Shown here piece by piece: positions 46,100 through 56,066 of a stretch of 64,000 bases of DNA. Source of the stretch: Sphingobacterium sp. SYP-B4668 (lineage in GTDB: Bacteria; Bacteroidota; Bacteroidia; Sphingobacteriales; Sphingobacteriaceae). The stretch lies in contig NZ_CP115483.1 of assembly GCF_027627455.1 (NCBI RefSeq), positions 1,674,001-1,738,000 of the forward strand. Reading direction: 5' to 3'. Numbering within the stretch: position 1 is the first letter of the stretch; the number at the start of each line of letters is the position of its first letter. Made by a program: the position numbers and the translations under genes. Below the pieces are notes generated by a model that had not been told where the DNA came from, did not search any database, and saw only the letters and a list, made by a program, of their open reading frames with translations.

Positions 46100-46313
46100 G
46101 TGCTAAAACTGTATGTTGTGAATAATTGTGTAAACTTAAACTTAGACAAAATGGTTGGTTTTCATGATACGGGTAAAAAATATATACGCTGAAATGTACT
46201 ACGATCACCAGTTTTTACAGTGTTGAAAAAATATTTTAACAAAGGAACTGCAATATAATCAACAAGATAATTGATTTATAGTTTTAAAAGCTCTCAAAAA
46301 ACGATATTTAAAT

Positions 46314-46343
46314 TTGGAAATTAGATAAAAGTAACGATATTTG
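46314..46343 (+). promoter_or_regulatory. Promoter of tRNA-Arg copy 1
   Basis: TTG at 46314-46316 and GATATTTG at 46336-46343 (one mismatch to TAnnTTTG) are 19 bp apart. The following GCATCACCAAAAC is shared with the promoter of copy 2. Confidence 0.6.
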
Positions 46344-46389
46344 CATCACCAAAACAAAACGAGGGATATCCTCGCAGAGTACACGGTTT

Positions 46390-46463
46390 GCGCTCATAGC
46401 TTAATTGGATAGAGCACCTGACTACGGATCAGGAGGTTAGGGGTTCGACTCCCTTTGAGCGCA
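46390..46463 (+). tRNA. tRNA-Arg (anticodon ACG), copy 1
   Basis: The cloverleaf has acceptor GCGCTCA/TGAGCGC, anticodon stem CCTGA/TCAGG around loop CTACGGA (anticodon ACG), and T-loop GTTCGACT. CCA is not encoded. The wobble A would be converted to inosine by TadA. Confidence 0.94.
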
Positions 46464-46693
46464 CATTTTTTAAATTCCCATCTTTTATATTTTTCAATTC
46501 TTTTTCTTATTAAATTGCCTTTTTCGGCATGTTAATCTCAAAGAAGAGGTGTTTTTTTTGCTATGAAGGATATTTTCTATACAAGGAAAATAATGAGTTT
46601 CAAATATCAATAATATGGATACCATAGCCATATCTTTTCTGTCTCGATCCATATTCGTAAATAGTGGGAAAAGTAAAATAGATGAAAAAAAAT

Positions 46694-46723
46694 TTGTGCA
46701 AAGATGGATTTTCCCTATATTTG
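46694..46723 (+). promoter_or_regulatory. Promoter of tRNA-Arg copy 2
   Basis: TTG at 46694-46696 and TATATTTG at 46716-46723 are 19 bp apart, the same spacing as in copy 1, and both continue GCATCACCAAAAC. Confidence 0.7.
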
Positions 46724-46769
46724 CATCACCAAAACGGAAAAGGCTTATTGTCCAAAAGTGTTGGTAGCC

Positions 46770-46843
46770 GCGCTCATAGCTTAATTGGATAGAGCACCTG
46801 ACTACGGATCAGGAGGTTAGGGGTTCGACTCCCTTTGAGCGCA
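46770..46843 (+). tRNA. tRNA-Arg (anticodon ACG), copy 2
   Basis: The 74-nt sequence is identical to copy 1 at 46390-46463, with anticodon loop CTACGGA and acceptor GCGCTCA/TGAGCGC. Confidence 0.94.
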
Positions 46844-46856
46844 CTTGTTTAATTCC

Positions 46857-46896
46857 AAGCCTAATCTTATTTCTGATTAGGCTTTTATTTTTTTTA
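46857..46896 (+). terminator. Terminator between tRNA-Arg and adk
   Basis: AAGCCTAATC pairs perfectly with GATTAGGCTT around an 8-nt loop, followed by a T-rich tail. It ends about 13 nt before the adk start codon. Confidence 0.85.
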
Positions 46897-46909
46897 CAGA
46901 AATACAACT

Positions 46910-47479
46910 ATGCTAAACCTTGTTTTATTTGGCCCTCCTGGAGCGGGCAAAGGTACACAATCAACGAAGCTGATTGATAAATACCAATTGGTCCATATTT
47001 CTACAGGCGATCTGTTTAGAGCGCATATCCAAAATCAAACAACCTTAGGTCAGCAAGTTAGTCAAATCATTGCAGATGGAAATCTTGTTCCAGATTCGGT
47101 GACAATTGCAATGTTGGAAGAGGAAATCCAAAAAAATCCAGAAGCAAAAGGGTTTATTTTTGACGGATTTCCACGCACGGTTGCACAAGCAGAAGCTTTG
47201 GACAAGTTCTTAGAATCCGTTCAGTCTTCCATCACTGGGGTGATCGCACTTGATGTTAACGAAGATGAATTGAAAGCACGTATTGCAAAAAGACAGGAAA
47301 TTTCTGGAAGAGCTGACGATGCTGCTGATAAGTTGACAAAGCGTATCGAAGAGTATTTTGAAAAAACCATCCACGTATTACCTTACTATGAAGCGCAAGG
47401 TAAGTTGTCAAAAGTGAATGGTATTGGAGAGATTGACTCTATATTTAGTGAGTTAACTAATATTGTGGACAAATACTAG
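46910..47479 (+). CDS. adk: Adenylate kinase
   Basis: The 189-residue enzyme has the P-loop GPPGAGKGTQS at residues 7-17, the AMP-binding STGDLFRA near 30-37, FDGFPRTVAQAE near 84-95 and the short lid (RAD). It interconverts ATP, ADP and AMP. It is the short-lid form without a zinc finger. I see no promoter between the terminator and the ATG, so its expression may rely on read-through from the tRNA-Arg unit. obgE follows by 47 bp. Confidence 0.97.
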   Translation: MLNLVLFGPPGAGKGTQSTKLIDKYQLVHISTGDLFRAHIQNQTTLGQQVSQIIADGNLVPDSVTIAMLEEEIQKNPEAKGFIFDGFPRTVAQAEALDKFLESVQSSITGVIALDVNEDELKARIAKRQEISGRADDAADKLTKRIEEYFEKTIHVLPYYEAQGKLSKVNGIGEIDSIFSELTNIVDKY

Positions 47480-47526
47480 AGAAGTCTAGTTAGTTTTCTT
47501 TTTTACTTTTAAGAGGTTTTAATTAA

Positions 47527-48525
47527 ATGGCTCAAGGATCAAATTTTGTAGATTACGTGAAGGTGTGTTGCCGATCTGGCCATGGGGGCGCGGGTTCTGC
47601 CCACCTACATCGAGACAAGCATACCGCAAAGGGAGGCCCCGATGGAGGTGATGGAGGTCGTGGAGGGCATATTATACTCAGAGGCACTAGTCAACTCTGG
47701 ACGCTATTGCACCTCAAATATAGAAAACATATCATTGCCTCAGATGGAGAACGAGGTGGTAGTGCATTGCGATCGGGAGCTTTTGGTAAGGATGAGATAT
47801 TGGAAGTTCCGCTAGGTACTATTGCTAGGGATGCTGAGACAGGTGAGGTGTTGTTTGATATTACCGAAGAGGGAGAGACCAAGATCTTAACACCTGGAGG
47901 TATTGGCGGTTTAGGAAACTGGCATTTCAAGTCATCTACCCAACAGACCCCACGCTATTGCCAACCGGGAATGCCAGGAAAGGAGCAATGGATTATCCTA
48001 GAGTTGAAGGTCCTTGCTGATGTAGGGCTTGTTGGCTTTCCAAATGCGGGTAAATCTACTTTACTTTCAGTAGTGTCTGCTGCGAAACCCGAAATTGCCA
48101 ATTATCCTTTTACCACTTTGGTACCCAATCTGGGGATTGTAGCCTATAGAGACAACAAGTCTTTCGTGATGGCGGATATTCCTGGCATCATTGAGGGTGC
48201 TTCCGAGGGGAAGGGCTTGGGGTATCGCTTCTTGCGTCACATCGAGCGAAACTCTGTGCTGTTGTTTATGGTTCCGGCGGATACCGACCGTTCAATCACT
48301 GAGGAGTACAACATCCTTTTAAAGGAGCTTACAGCTTATAATCCAGAATTGATGGATAAGCCCAAATTGTTGGCTATTACTAAGGCCGATATGCTGGATG
48401 AGGAGTTGGAGAAAGAAATGGAACTAGAGGTCCCCAAAGACATCCCATATATCTTTATTTCTTCCGTATCAGGTAAGAATATTCTTCAGCTTAAAGATAT
48501 GATTTGGAAAGCTATACATGCTTAA
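47527..48525 (+). CDS. obgE: GTPase Obg/CgtA
   Basis: The 332-residue protein has the glycine-rich Obg domain (residues 1-158; [12 protein letters not shown] near 37-48) and a GTPase domain with G1 [10 protein letters not shown]3 DIPG, G4 in ITKAD and G5 SSVSG. It binds the large ribosomal subunit and acts in ribosome assembly and stress control. It lacks the variable C-terminal domain seen in some homologues. It is co-oriented with adk. Confidence 0.96.
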   Translation: MAQGSNFVDYVKVCCRSGHGGAGSAHLHRDKHTAKGGPDGGDGGRGGHIILRGTSQLWTLLHLKYRKHIIASDGERGGSALRSGAFGKDEILEVPLGTIARDAETGEVLFDITEEGETKILTPGGIGGLGNWHFKSSTQQTPRYCQPGMPGKEQWIILELKVLADVGLVGFPNAGKSTLLSVVSAAKPEIANYPFTTLVPNLGIVAYRDNKSFVMADIPGIIEGASEGKGLGYRFLRHIERNSVLLFMVPADTDRSITEEYNILLKELTAYNPELMDKPKLLAITKADMLDEELEKEMELEVPKDIPYIFISSVSGKNILQLKDMIWKAIHA

Positions 48526-48547
48526 CCGATATTAATAATTTTCGTAA

Positions 48548-48590
48548 TACAAAAGAAGGGGAGCATTTTTTATGCTCCCCTTCTTTTGTA
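48548..48590. terminator. Bidirectional terminator after obgE
   Basis: The arms 48548-48565 (TACAAAAGAAGGGGAGCA) and 48573-48590 are perfect complements over 18 bp around a 7-nt loop. It lies between the convergent obgE and the reverse-strand membrane protein gene. Confidence 0.88.
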
Positions 48591-48598
48591 ATTCCATA

Positions 48599-49204
48599 TC
48601 AAATAATGGGGAATAATTTTTTATTCACCTCGATTCTGAAATTGGCATCCATGGTATCCATAAGCAACTTCGATGGATTGCTGTTTGCATCAAAGAGCAT
48701 ACAGGGGATTTCAACTACGTTGTCTTTTGTAATCAGTCTATAATAACCAAAAGATAGACCTTTGGTCTTTTGTATAGACTCTACCTGTTCTACGGCAGTT
48801 ACATCACGGAGCAGATTGAAACGATAGGTTTTGTCCTTGACATATTCAATGACAAAATCCGAGCTGTCAGGGTCAAACCACACCGCTTGATTTTTTGTGG
48901 CTCGGATGTGATTGGTCAATACAAAAAGTTGGCCTATCAGGTAAAGACTAATGGGGAGTAAGATTAAAAGTATCTTTATTTTAATAGCAAGAATAAGTAC
49001 GATGACCAGTAGGATAAATCCTACGCCAGCATTCGCAATTGCCATATTTGATATTTTGCTAATCCGCCCCATACCTGCTCGCAAAAGAAAATATTGATTC
49101 CTTCTGACTACTGTAGCGGTGGTACCTACAAAACCTGATATTTTTTTGGAAACGAAATAGAGAACAAATCCTATTAATCCAATTACCAACAATGCCTTAA
49201 ACAT
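48599..49204 (-). CDS. Membrane protein of unknown function
   Basis: The 201-residue protein has an N-terminal hydrophobic helix (residues 4-20), a cytosolic or external segment, then two adjacent helices (about 60-100, GVGFILLVIVLILAIKIKILLILLPI), and a C-terminal soluble part rich in beta-forming residues (FVIEYVKDKTYRFNLLRDV). The last part is reminiscent of membrane-bound PH-like domains but I cannot support a family. It begins 17 bp after the panB stop and is probably co-transcribed with it. Confidence 0.65.
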   Translation of the reverse strand: MFKALLVIGLIGFVLYFVSKKISGFVGTTATVVRRNQYFLLRAGMGRISKISNMAIANAGVGFILLVIVLILAIKIKILLILLPISLYLIGQLFVLTNHIRATKNQAVWFDPDSSDFVIEYVKDKTYRFNLLRDVTAVEQVESIQKTKGLSFGYYRLITKDNVVEIPCMLFDANSNPSKLLMDTMDANFRIEVNKKLFPII

Positions 49205-49221
49205 ACTGGCGAATGATGATA

Positions 49222-50037
49222 TTAGTACTGTTCATTTTCATTTGGATAGTTAACAGCTTTGACATCCGTGACATATTGTCCCACGGCCTTGGTCATTTCT
49301 TCATATAGGTTGAGATATTGACGTAAGAATTTTGGTTTAAAACCCTTTGTCAGCCCCAGCATATCGTTGACCACTAGCACCTGTCCATCACAGCCATTTC
49401 CCGCGCCGATGCCAATAGTTGGGATCCGAAGGGATTTGGATACCTCGGTAGCTAATGTGGCCGGTATTTTTTCCAATACTATTGCAAAGCAGCCTGCTTC
49501 TTGAAGAGCCAGTGCATCGGTCTTCAATTTTTCGGCCTCAGCCTCTTCTTTTGCCCTAACACCAAAATTACCGAATTTATAAATAGATTGAGGTGTCAAT
49601 CCTAAATGACCACATACAGGAATACCAGTATCTACTATTTTTTTGATATTATCGATGATTTCCTCACCTCCTTCAAGTTTAAGTGCATGTGCACCCGATT
49701 CTTTCATGACCCTTACTGCTGCTTTGTAAGCGTCATTTACATCACCTTGGTAACTACCGAAGGGCAGATCTACGACCACCATAGCGCGTTTTGTACCTCT
49801 GACTACTGCTGAGGCATGGTAGATCATGTGGTCTAGAGTTATCGGTAAGGTAGTTTCGTAGCCAGCAAATACATTTGCGGCCGAGTCCCCAACCAATATG
49901 ATTTCAACTCCGCCCTCATCCAAGGCTCTGGCTATAGAGTAATCATACCCCGTCAACATTGCAACTTTTTCTTTACGGTTCTTCATATCTTGAATGATAG
50001 AAGTCGTAATTCTGGTGATTTCTTTATTTACAGACAT
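49222..50037 (-). CDS. panB: 3-methyl-2-oxobutanoate hydroxymethyltransferase
   Basis: The 271-residue enzyme has the PanB signatures MLTGYDYSIARALDEGGVEIILVGDSAA near 24-51 (metal ligand in VGDS), MVVVDLPFGSYQ, KLEGGEE and GIGAGNGCDGQVLV. It transfers a hydroxymethyl group to 3-methyl-2-oxobutanoate in pantothenate synthesis, which feeds the CoA route ended by coaE elsewhere in the window. panC and panD are not adjacent. Confidence 0.96.
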   Translation of the reverse strand: MSVNKEITRITTSIIQDMKNRKEKVAMLTGYDYSIARALDEGGVEIILVGDSAANVFAGYETTLPITLDHMIYHASAVVRGTKRAMVVVDLPFGSYQGDVNDAYKAAVRVMKESGAHALKLEGGEEIIDNIKKIVDTGIPVCGHLGLTPQSIYKFGNFGVRAKEEAEAEKLKTDALALQEAGCFAIVLEKIPATLATEVSKSLRIPTIGIGAGNGCDGQVLVVNDMLGLTKGFKPKFLRQYLNLYEEMTKAVGQYVTDVKAVNYPNENEQY

Positions 50038-50057
50038 ATTTTGATTTGTTGTATAAG

Positions 50058-50065
50058 CAAAAGTA
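50058..50065 (-). promoter_or_regulatory. Candidate -7 box for panB
   Basis: On the reverse strand TACTTTTG matches TAnnTTTG and lies 20 nt before the panB ATG. The nearest TTG is only 13 bp further upstream, closer than usual. Confidence 0.4.
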
Positions 50066-50159
50066 TAGTTTTTTTAAGCAAAAGCCCATTATCCTGCTGA
50101 TTTAATGTCATTAATTAGAAACCTAATCCGATAGTAATAGCTATCTCAAAGGGATTTCG

Positions 50160-50167
50160 TAATTTTG
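50160..50167 (+). promoter_or_regulatory. -7 box giving a probably leaderless RluA-type mRNA
   Basis: TAATTTTG matches TAnnTTTG and ends 4 nt before the ATG at 50172. No -33 TTG is clear. Confidence 0.5.
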
Positions 50168-50171
50168 CATA

Positions 50172-50915
50172 ATGAAGCAAAGCGAAGGCAAACTCTTTAA
50201 ATACCCCAAGTTCCCCGAACTGATCATACATGAAGATGATAACATTATAGTCATTAACAAACCTCCCTTTATAGCATCATTGGATGAGCGCGAAGGTGGT
50301 GAAGTCAATATACTTCGTCTCGCAAAAAAATACTTTGCTGAAGCACAAATCTGTCACCGCTTGGACAAAGAAACCTCCGGGATTCTCTTGATTGCTAAAA
50401 ATCCCGAAACGTATAGACTCATTTCCATTGAATTTGAAAAGCGACGAGTAGATAAGATTTACCATGCGGTGATAGAAGGTACCCATGTGTTCAATGATCT
50501 TAAAGTCGATCTGCCCATCCTCAATCAAGGCAATAAGAATGTTTCAATCGATCGATATAATGGTAAGGCTGCTGAAACAATCTTTAATTCGATACAATAT
50601 TTCAAGCATTATACTTTAGTCGAGTGTAAGCCGATTACAGGTCGGATGCATCAGATTCGTATTCATTTAGCTACGCAGCACGCCGCTATCGTAGGGGATG
50701 ACATGTACCGAGGTAAGCCTGTGTATCTTTCTCAGATTAAGAAAAGAGGATTCACTTTGTCTAAGGACGAGGATGAGCAACCTATTATGAAGCGTTTTGC
50801 CCTCCATTCCAAAAAGGTAACCTTTACAATCGACCAAAAGCAATACACTTTTGAAGCTCCTTACCCCAAAGATTTTGCTATCTTGGTCAAGCAATTAGAG
50901 AAATTTGATGCTTAA
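50172..50915 (+). CDS. RluA-family pseudouridine synthase
   Basis: The 247-residue enzyme has the catalytic motif HRLDKETSGIL (Asp nucleophile) near residues 64-74, the N-terminal INKPPFIAS and GRMHQIRIH near 158-166. There is no S4 domain. It isomerises uridine in rRNA or tRNA; the site is not predictable from sequence alone. It is followed after 18 bp by the TlpA-like gene. Confidence 0.93.
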   Translation: MKQSEGKLFKYPKFPELIIHEDDNIIVINKPPFIASLDEREGGEVNILRLAKKYFAEAQICHRLDKETSGILLIAKNPETYRLISIEFEKRRVDKIYHAVIEGTHVFNDLKVDLPILNQGNKNVSIDRYNGKAAETIFNSIQYFKHYTLVECKPITGRMHQIRIHLATQHAAIVGDDMYRGKPVYLSQIKKRGFTLSKDEDEQPIMKRFALHSKKVTFTIDQKQYTFEAPYPKDFAILVKQLEKFDA

Positions 50916-50933
50916 CACCTTTTATTGTATATC

Positions 50934-51530
50934 ATGAATCCAAAAACTAAGAAAATCATCTTTAATGTCATATTTGTTGTGCTCATTGCATTACTGATAT
51001 GGCCTACTAGCCGTTCTTATTTTCAACAAGGTCTGATGAAGATAGGGCTATTCAAGCCGACCTTGGAAGCACCAAAGGAATCCAAAGATAGTGTCGCAGT
51101 AACCAACACTACTGTCGGTGAGCCTAACCTTTCATTTGTAGATGCATCTGGAAAGCAAGTCAATACGCATGATTTGAAAGGTAAAGTTGTTTTCGTGAAC
51201 TTTTGGGCCACTTGGTGCCCTCCGTGCAAAGCCGAAATGCCATCTATTCAAGTCTTGTACGATAGGTTTAAGGACAACGACAAGGTGGCTTTCTTAATCG
51301 TCGAAATCGAGAATGATGTTGAGAAAGCTCACGATTTCCTGAAAGCCGAGAAATTGACTATGCCGATACACTTCCCTGTCGGAGAGATTCCGCAAACGTG
51401 GTTGGGTGGGTCTATTCCGACAACACTTATCTTGGATAAGACTGGAGCTATTGCAGCACGCCACGAAGGCATGGCCGATTATAGTAGACCCGAAGTGACA
51501 GATTTTATCAACGAATTGATTAACAAATAA
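50934..51530 (+). CDS. TlpA-like thioredoxin-fold protein
   Basis: The 198-residue protein has an N-terminal membrane anchor (residues 8-24, [17 protein letters not shown]) and a periplasmic thioredoxin domain with the active site [14 protein letters not shown] and the cis-proline region SIPTTLIL. It is probably a disulfide reductase of the TlpA/ResA group. The ATG at 50934 is preferred to a TTG three codons before. pyrF follows 8 bp later. Confidence 0.92.
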   Translation: MNPKTKKIIFNVIFVVLIALLIWPTSRSYFQQGLMKIGLFKPTLEAPKESKDSVAVTNTTVGEPNLSFVDASGKQVNTHDLKGKVVFVNFWATWCPPCKAEMPSIQVLYDRFKDNDKVAFLIVEIENDVEKAHDFLKAEKLTMPIHFPVGEIPQTWLGGSIPTTLILDKTGAIAARHEGMADYSRPEVTDFINELINK

Positions 51531-51538
51531 TACTATTA

Positions 51539-52375
51539 ATGACTAGAGCAGAGCTCATTCATCAAATACGGGTCAAGCGATCATTCTTATGCGTAGGATT
51601 AGATACCGACCTTACCAAAATTCCAGAACATTTATTGGATCATGAAGATCCAATTTTTGCGTTCAATAAAGCTATTATCGAAGCCACCGAAGATTTGTGC
51701 GTGGCTTATAAACCCAATATTGCTTTCTATGAAAGCTATGGTGTCAAAGGATGGGAAGCCCTTCAGAAGACTTGGGCTGCTTTGCCTAAAAATTGTTTTA
51801 GTATTGCAGATGCTAAGCGCGGAGATATCGGTAATACCTCTAAGATGTATGCCAGTGCTTTCTTCGATGATGTGAATTCCGGAATGAGTTTTGATTCAAT
51901 TACGATTGCCCCTTATATGGGACAAGATTCCGTTACCCCTTTTCTTGATTTTAAAGACAAATGGGCTATTGTACTCGCTTTGACATCTAATCCTGGAAGC
52001 TTAGACTTTCAAAATTTTAAAAATGCTACAGGAAAACAATTGTTTGAAGAAGTTCTTGACAAGGTCAATACTTGGGGGAGTGACGAGCAAATTATGTACG
52101 TGGTCGGTGCTACCAGGGGCGAAGGTTTTGTTAAGATTAGAGAGCATGCACCTACCCATTTCCTTTTGGTGCCTGGAGTTGGTGCGCAGGGGGGGAGTTT
52201 AGAGGATGTGTGTAAGTATGGGATGAACAAAGATTGCGGACTTTTGGTCAATAGTACGAGAGGCATCATTTATGCTTCAAATGGAAGAGACTTTGCTGAG
52301 CGTGCTCGTGAAGAGGCCCAATTGCTGCAGAAGCAAATGGAAGCTGAGCTATTGCGCTACGGGGTAATTGGTTAA
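51539..52375 (+). CDS. pyrF: Orotidine 5'-phosphate decarboxylase (type 2)
   Basis: The 278-residue enzyme has CVGLDTDL near residues 17-24, the catalytic [15 protein letters not shown] near 90-104 and the C-terminal LLVNSTRGI phosphate-binding region. The length is that of the long type 2 subfamily. It makes UMP from OMP. A terminator follows at once, so the RluA-TlpA-pyrF run ends here. Confidence 0.96.
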   Translation: MTRAELIHQIRVKRSFLCVGLDTDLTKIPEHLLDHEDPIFAFNKAIIEATEDLCVAYKPNIAFYESYGVKGWEALQKTWAALPKNCFSIADAKRGDIGNTSKMYASAFFDDVNSGMSFDSITIAPYMGQDSVTPFLDFKDKWAIVLALTSNPGSLDFQNFKNATGKQLFEEVLDKVNTWGSDEQIMYVVGATRGEGFVKIREHAPTHFLLVPGVGAQGGSLEDVCKYGMNKDCGLLVNSTRGIIYASNGRDFAERAREEAQLLQKQMEAELLRYGVIG

Positions 52376-52391
52376 CATTCTTTTAAATAGT

Positions 52392-52435
52392 AAAAGCGGG
52401 TTGTTTTCGTTATTGAAGACAGCCCGCTTTTTGTT
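52392..52435 (+). terminator. Terminator after pyrF
   Basis: AAAAGCGGG pairs with CCCGCTTTT, extended by G-T and A-T pairs to a 6-nt loop (stem 52392-52408 with 52415-52431), and T-run follows. Confidence 0.88.
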
Positions 52436-52476
52436 GATATATTCACTATCTTACGACTTTTATAATTATCCCTATC

Positions 52477-53031
52477 ATGAAGCATCTTATTGTTTTGTTC
52501 GTTTCGTGTGTTGTGTTGCACACAGGTGCCGCCCAGCAGTCCAAGCCACAGTCATTTATTAACGCCTTTGAACGACATTTGGGGCAGTACTACGAAGGTA
52601 AGATTATTGCAGGAGGGAAAGAGGGTGACGGTTTTACAGGGAAGCCTTTGCTTATGCAGGTATTGAGCTGGGATGCTGGACAAGTTAAAGTTCCTTTTTA
52701 TGTGGGCGACGATAAATCTCGGACATGGATTTTTTCACTGGTTGATGAGAGGATAGAGTTAAAGCATGACCACCGAATGTCTGACGGTACGCCAGATAAG
52801 ATAACCTTTTATGGTGGTGTAGCCCCGAACGAGGGAACGGCCAGTCTGCAAATGTTCCCCGCTGATGTCGAGACCTGTGCATTGATTGATTATGCGTGTT
52901 TCAATGTATGGTGGGTCACGCTAGAGCAAGATAAGTTTACCTACAATCTTAGACGAATTGGGTCAGATCGTTTGTTCTCGGTTGAGTTTGATTTGACCAA
53001 GCCCATTCAGTCTGATTTTAAACCTTGGTAA
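52477..53031 (+). CDS. Secreted protein of unknown function
   Basis: The 184-residue product has a signal peptide MKHLIVLFVSCVVLHTGAAQQ. The mature part has a conserved-looking core RTWIFSLVDERIELKHDHR, then DGTPDKITFYGG, then MFPADVET and NVWWVTL. It looks like a beta-rich single domain, possibly a lipocalin-like barrel. I do not know a named family or activity. It is monocistronic, after the pyrF terminator. Confidence 0.75.
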   Translation: MKHLIVLFVSCVVLHTGAAQQSKPQSFINAFERHLGQYYEGKIIAGGKEGDGFTGKPLLMQVLSWDAGQVKVPFYVGDDKSRTWIFSLVDERIELKHDHRMSDGTPDKITFYGGVAPNEGTASLQMFPADVETCALIDYACFNVWWVTLEQDKFTYNLRRIGSDRLFSVEFDLTKPIQSDFKPW

Positions 53032-53251
53032 TCTACATATCTATTCATTTGCAATCCATGCTTGGATGTAAATGCTGAAGATTAGCCCTAGAAGTCCAAA
53101 TTTAATCATATTCTACAGTTGATAAAATGATAGTTTTAATAGAAATATAGGTAGGCCAGGTTTGAGAATCAACGAATTATAATGAATAGTGAAGTTTAGG
53201 TGTGGAATAGATTGATTAAAATTTACTTCGATATATTTCAGCACAAATCCG

Positions 53252-53259
53252 TAACTTTG
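53252..53259 (+). promoter_or_regulatory. -7 box giving a probably leaderless guaA mRNA
   Basis: TAACTTTG matches TAnnTTTG and ends 4 nt before the guaA ATG. No -33 TTG is seen at the usual distance. The 232-bp spacer upstream holds no gene and no guanine-riboswitch fold that I recognise. Confidence 0.5.
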
Positions 53260-53263
53260 CGCC

Positions 53264-54814
53264 ATGCCAGAAAAAATTATTATTCTCGATTTTGGTTCAC
53301 AGTATACGCAATTGATAGCTAGACGTGTACGTGAACTGAGCGTATATTGCGAAATTCATCCATACAATCATCTTCCAGAGTTTGATGATTCGGTTAAAGG
53401 TGTTATCTTCTCAGGTAGTCCATATTCAGTTAGACAAGAAGATGCTCCACAGATTGATTTTCAATCTATCCAATCACGCTTTCCACTTTTAGGAGTTTGC
53501 TACGGAGCTCAATATATAGCCCAGCAATCTGGGGGCGAAGTTCTTCCTTCAGAAATTCGTGAGTATGGACGCGCCAATCTACAATTTGTAGACGAGCAAA
53601 ACGAGTTATTGGCTGGAGTTCCCCTTCAGTCTCAAGTATGGATGTCTCATGGAGATACCATCAAAGAAGTTCCGGCTAATTTTAAGATTATTTCAAGCAC
53701 AGATAAGGTACGAGTCGCGGCCTATCAGGTGGAGGGTACCCAGACTTATGGTATACAGTTTCATCCTGAGGTGACCCATAGTACAGATGGGCAGATTTTG
53801 CTGAAGAATTTTGTAGTCAATATATGCGGATGTGCACAAGAGTGGACGCCAGATGCTTTTGTCGAAACTACTGTCGCAGACTTAAAGCAACAGCTCGGAG
53901 ACGACCACGTTATCTTAGCGTTGTCAGGAGGGGTAGACTCTACAGTAGCTGCAGTATTATTGCATCAAGCCATCGGCAAAAATCTACACTGTATATTTGT
54001 CGATCACGGATTGCTCCGTAAGAATGAGTATGAGCAGGTTCTTGATTCTTACAAGAACATGGGCTTGAATATAAAAGGAATAAATGCCAAAGAGCTATTT
54101 TACGGTAGGTTGGCTGGAGTTTCTGAGCCGGAGCAGAAGAGAAAAGTGATCGGTGCATCATTCATCGATGTATTTGATGAAGCATCTAAAGAGATTCAAA
54201 AGGAACTTCCAGACGGTATTGAGCCTAAGTGGTTGGGACAAGGCACCATTTACCCAGATATTATCGAATCCATTTCTGTAAAGGGACCATCTGCTACAAT
54301 CAAATCACATCATAATGTTGGCGGATTGCCAGACTATATGAAACTTAAAGTAGTAGAGCCTTTAAAGACCTTATTTAAGGACGAAGTCCGTAAAGTAGGA
54401 AAGACATTAAATGTAGATCCAAATATCCTTGGTAGACACCCTTTTCCGGGGCCAGGCTTGGCAATTCGTATTTTAGGAGAGATAACTGCAGAAAGGGTAC
54501 AGATTTTGCAAGATGCTGATGATATTTACATCCGAAATTTGAAAGAGTCAGGTTGGTATGATAAAGTTTGGCAGGCAGGTACCATATTCCTACCTGTGAA
54601 ATCGGTAGGTGTGATGGGCGATGAGCGTACTTATGAGCACGTTGTTAGCCTTCGTGCTGTAGGATCCTTAGACGGAATGACTGCCGATTGGATACATTTA
54701 CCTTACGATCTACTTGCTAAAATTTCAAACGAAATCATTAATCATGTTAAAGGAATCAACAGAGTTGTTTATGATATCAGTTCGAAACCACCAGCAACGA
54801 TTGAGTGGGAATAA
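53264..54814 (+). CDS. guaA: GMP synthase (glutamine-hydrolysing)
   Basis: The 516-residue enzyme has a class I glutaminase domain (GVCYGAQY with the catalytic cysteine, and QFHPEVTHS), the PP-loop [10 protein letters not shown] near 224-233 and the C-terminal dimerisation domain ending KPPATIEWE. It converts XMP to GMP. Its 3' end overlaps the following lipoprotein gene by 44 bp. Confidence 0.97.
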   Translation: MPEKIIILDFGSQYTQLIARRVRELSVYCEIHPYNHLPEFDDSVKGVIFSGSPYSVRQEDAPQIDFQSIQSRFPLLGVCYGAQYIAQQSGGEVLPSEIREYGRANLQFVDEQNELLAGVPLQSQVWMSHGDTIKEVPANFKIISSTDKVRVAAYQVEGTQTYGIQFHPEVTHSTDGQILLKNFVVNICGCAQEWTPDAFVETTVADLKQQLGDDHVILALSGGVDSTVAAVLLHQAIGKNLHCIFVDHGLLRKNEYEQVLDSYKNMGLNIKGINAKELFYGRLAGVSEPEQKRKVIGASFIDVFDEASKEIQKELPDGIEPKWLGQGTIYPDIIESISVKGPSATIKSHHNVGGLPDYMKLKVVEPLKTLFKDEVRKVGKTLNVDPNILGRHPFPGPGLAIRILGEITAERVQILQDADDIYIRNLKESGWYDKVWQAGTIFLPVKSVGVMGDERTYEHVVSLRAVGSLDGMTADWIHLPYDLLAKISNEIINHVKGINRVVYDISSKPPATIEWE

Positions 54815-56057
54815 TCTTGTAAGCATTGCTGCCGCACTTCTACTAATTGTGGCTTCCTGCGCACCGAAAGGTACGCAGGTGCTTCGCGCACCAGATTATA
54901 ATGGTGGAAATGTTGGTGCTGAGACTAAAAAAGACGAGGGAAAGACGACCGTTAAAGAACTATCTCCAGAAGAGAAAAAAGCGGCACTAAAAAAATCTAG
55001 GGTCAATCAGATAGCTTTGGTACTTCCTTTTCAATTGCATCAGATGAATACCCATGCACTTTCTGAAGAGGACGTCAAACGCTCCGCATTGGCATTAGAT
55101 TTCTATCAAGGGTTTCAGATGGGGTTGGACGATCTTGCAAAAAAAGGAACCAACTTTACCTTGAATATCTTGGATTCTAGAGACGATGCTACCCATACGA
55201 CAGCGCTTGCAAAATCTGACGATATTGAATACGCTTCCTTGGTAGTTGGGCCTATCTATCCAAAGGAAATTCGCATTTTTGGCGAAAACTCCATCAATAA
55301 AAATATCCTTCAGGTATCTCCTTTAGCGGCTACTATGCCCACTGAATTCAATATTTCTAATTTGGTCTCTTTGACTCCGCCGATCCGTGTTCATATGCGC
55401 GCCGTAGCCAAAGATGTGGCTAAGCGTTATCGGGCCGGAGATGTCGTTGTTATCTATAATACTGAAGATAGTGATGGCAAGCAATTTTTGAATGGACTAC
55501 AGTCAGAGATAATGGCCAGTAAAGCAGATATCAAAATCTATTCTGTGAGTACCATTGATCAGCTCAATCAGCACCTTACTACTACCGGGAGTAATTTTAT
55601 CTTGACTGGGACCACAAGCGCAGTCAACCTCAGATCTCTTTTAAGCAACTTAGAGGCTCAGAGTAATGAGTCTTATTATGCTTTCAATGTATATGGTCAT
55701 CCTAATTGGGATCGATTTGACTTCAAAGCCTATAGTAACGTGGATAGCTACAATATAGCTATTACTTCTTCCTTTTCCTTACAGGAAAATTCGTCCGCTG
55801 TGCGAAATTTTAAAACAAATTACAGAGCGGCATACAAGATTGAACCTTCTGAATTTTCCTTCAAAGGATACGATGCTGCTCAATACTTTGGACGTTTGAT
55901 TGCCAAGTATGGTAAAGATTACGCAAAGCATGTCGTCAATGAGCCGTATGACGGGTTGTCCAACTCGTATGATTTCCAATATAACGCTGCATGGGGATAT
56001 GTAAATAATGCTGTAGGCTTTATGCAATATCGTAATGGCGCATTTCAATATCGCTAA
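54771..56057 (+). CDS. Lipoprotein with periplasmic-binding-protein type 1 fold
   Basis: The 428-residue product has a lipoprotein signal with hydrophobic [13 protein letters not shown]; the Cys is followed by A-P-K. The mature part (about 80-420) is a type 1 periplasmic binding fold, as in amino-acid-binding LivJ-like proteins and Lpo[36 protein letters not shown] and [11 protein letters not shown]. It may help bind a ligand or activate peptidoglycan synthesis. The chosen ATG lies inside guaA; a possible earlier one is at 54744. Confidence 0.82.
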   Translation: MISVRNHQQRLSGNNLVSIAAALLLIVASCAPKGTQVLRAPDYNGGNVGAETKKDEGKTTVKELSPEEKKAALKKSRVNQIALVLPFQLHQMNTHALSEEDVKRSALALDFYQGFQMGLDDLAKKGTNFTLNILDSRDDATHTTALAKSDDIEYASLVVGPIYPKEIRIFGENSINKNILQVSPLAATMPTEFNISNLVSLTPPIRVHMRAVAKDVAKRYRAGDVVVIYNTEDSDGKQFLNGLQSEIMASKADIKIYSVSTIDQLNQHLTTTGSNFILTGTTSAVNLRSLLSNLEAQSNESYYAFNVYGHPNWDRFDFKAYSNVDSYNIAITSSFSLQENSSAVRNFKTNYRAAYKIEPSEFSFKGYDAAQYFGRLIAKYGKDYAKHVVNEPYDGLSNSYDFQYNAAWGYVNNAVGFMQYRNGAFQYR

Positions 56058-56066
56058 AAAATAGTA

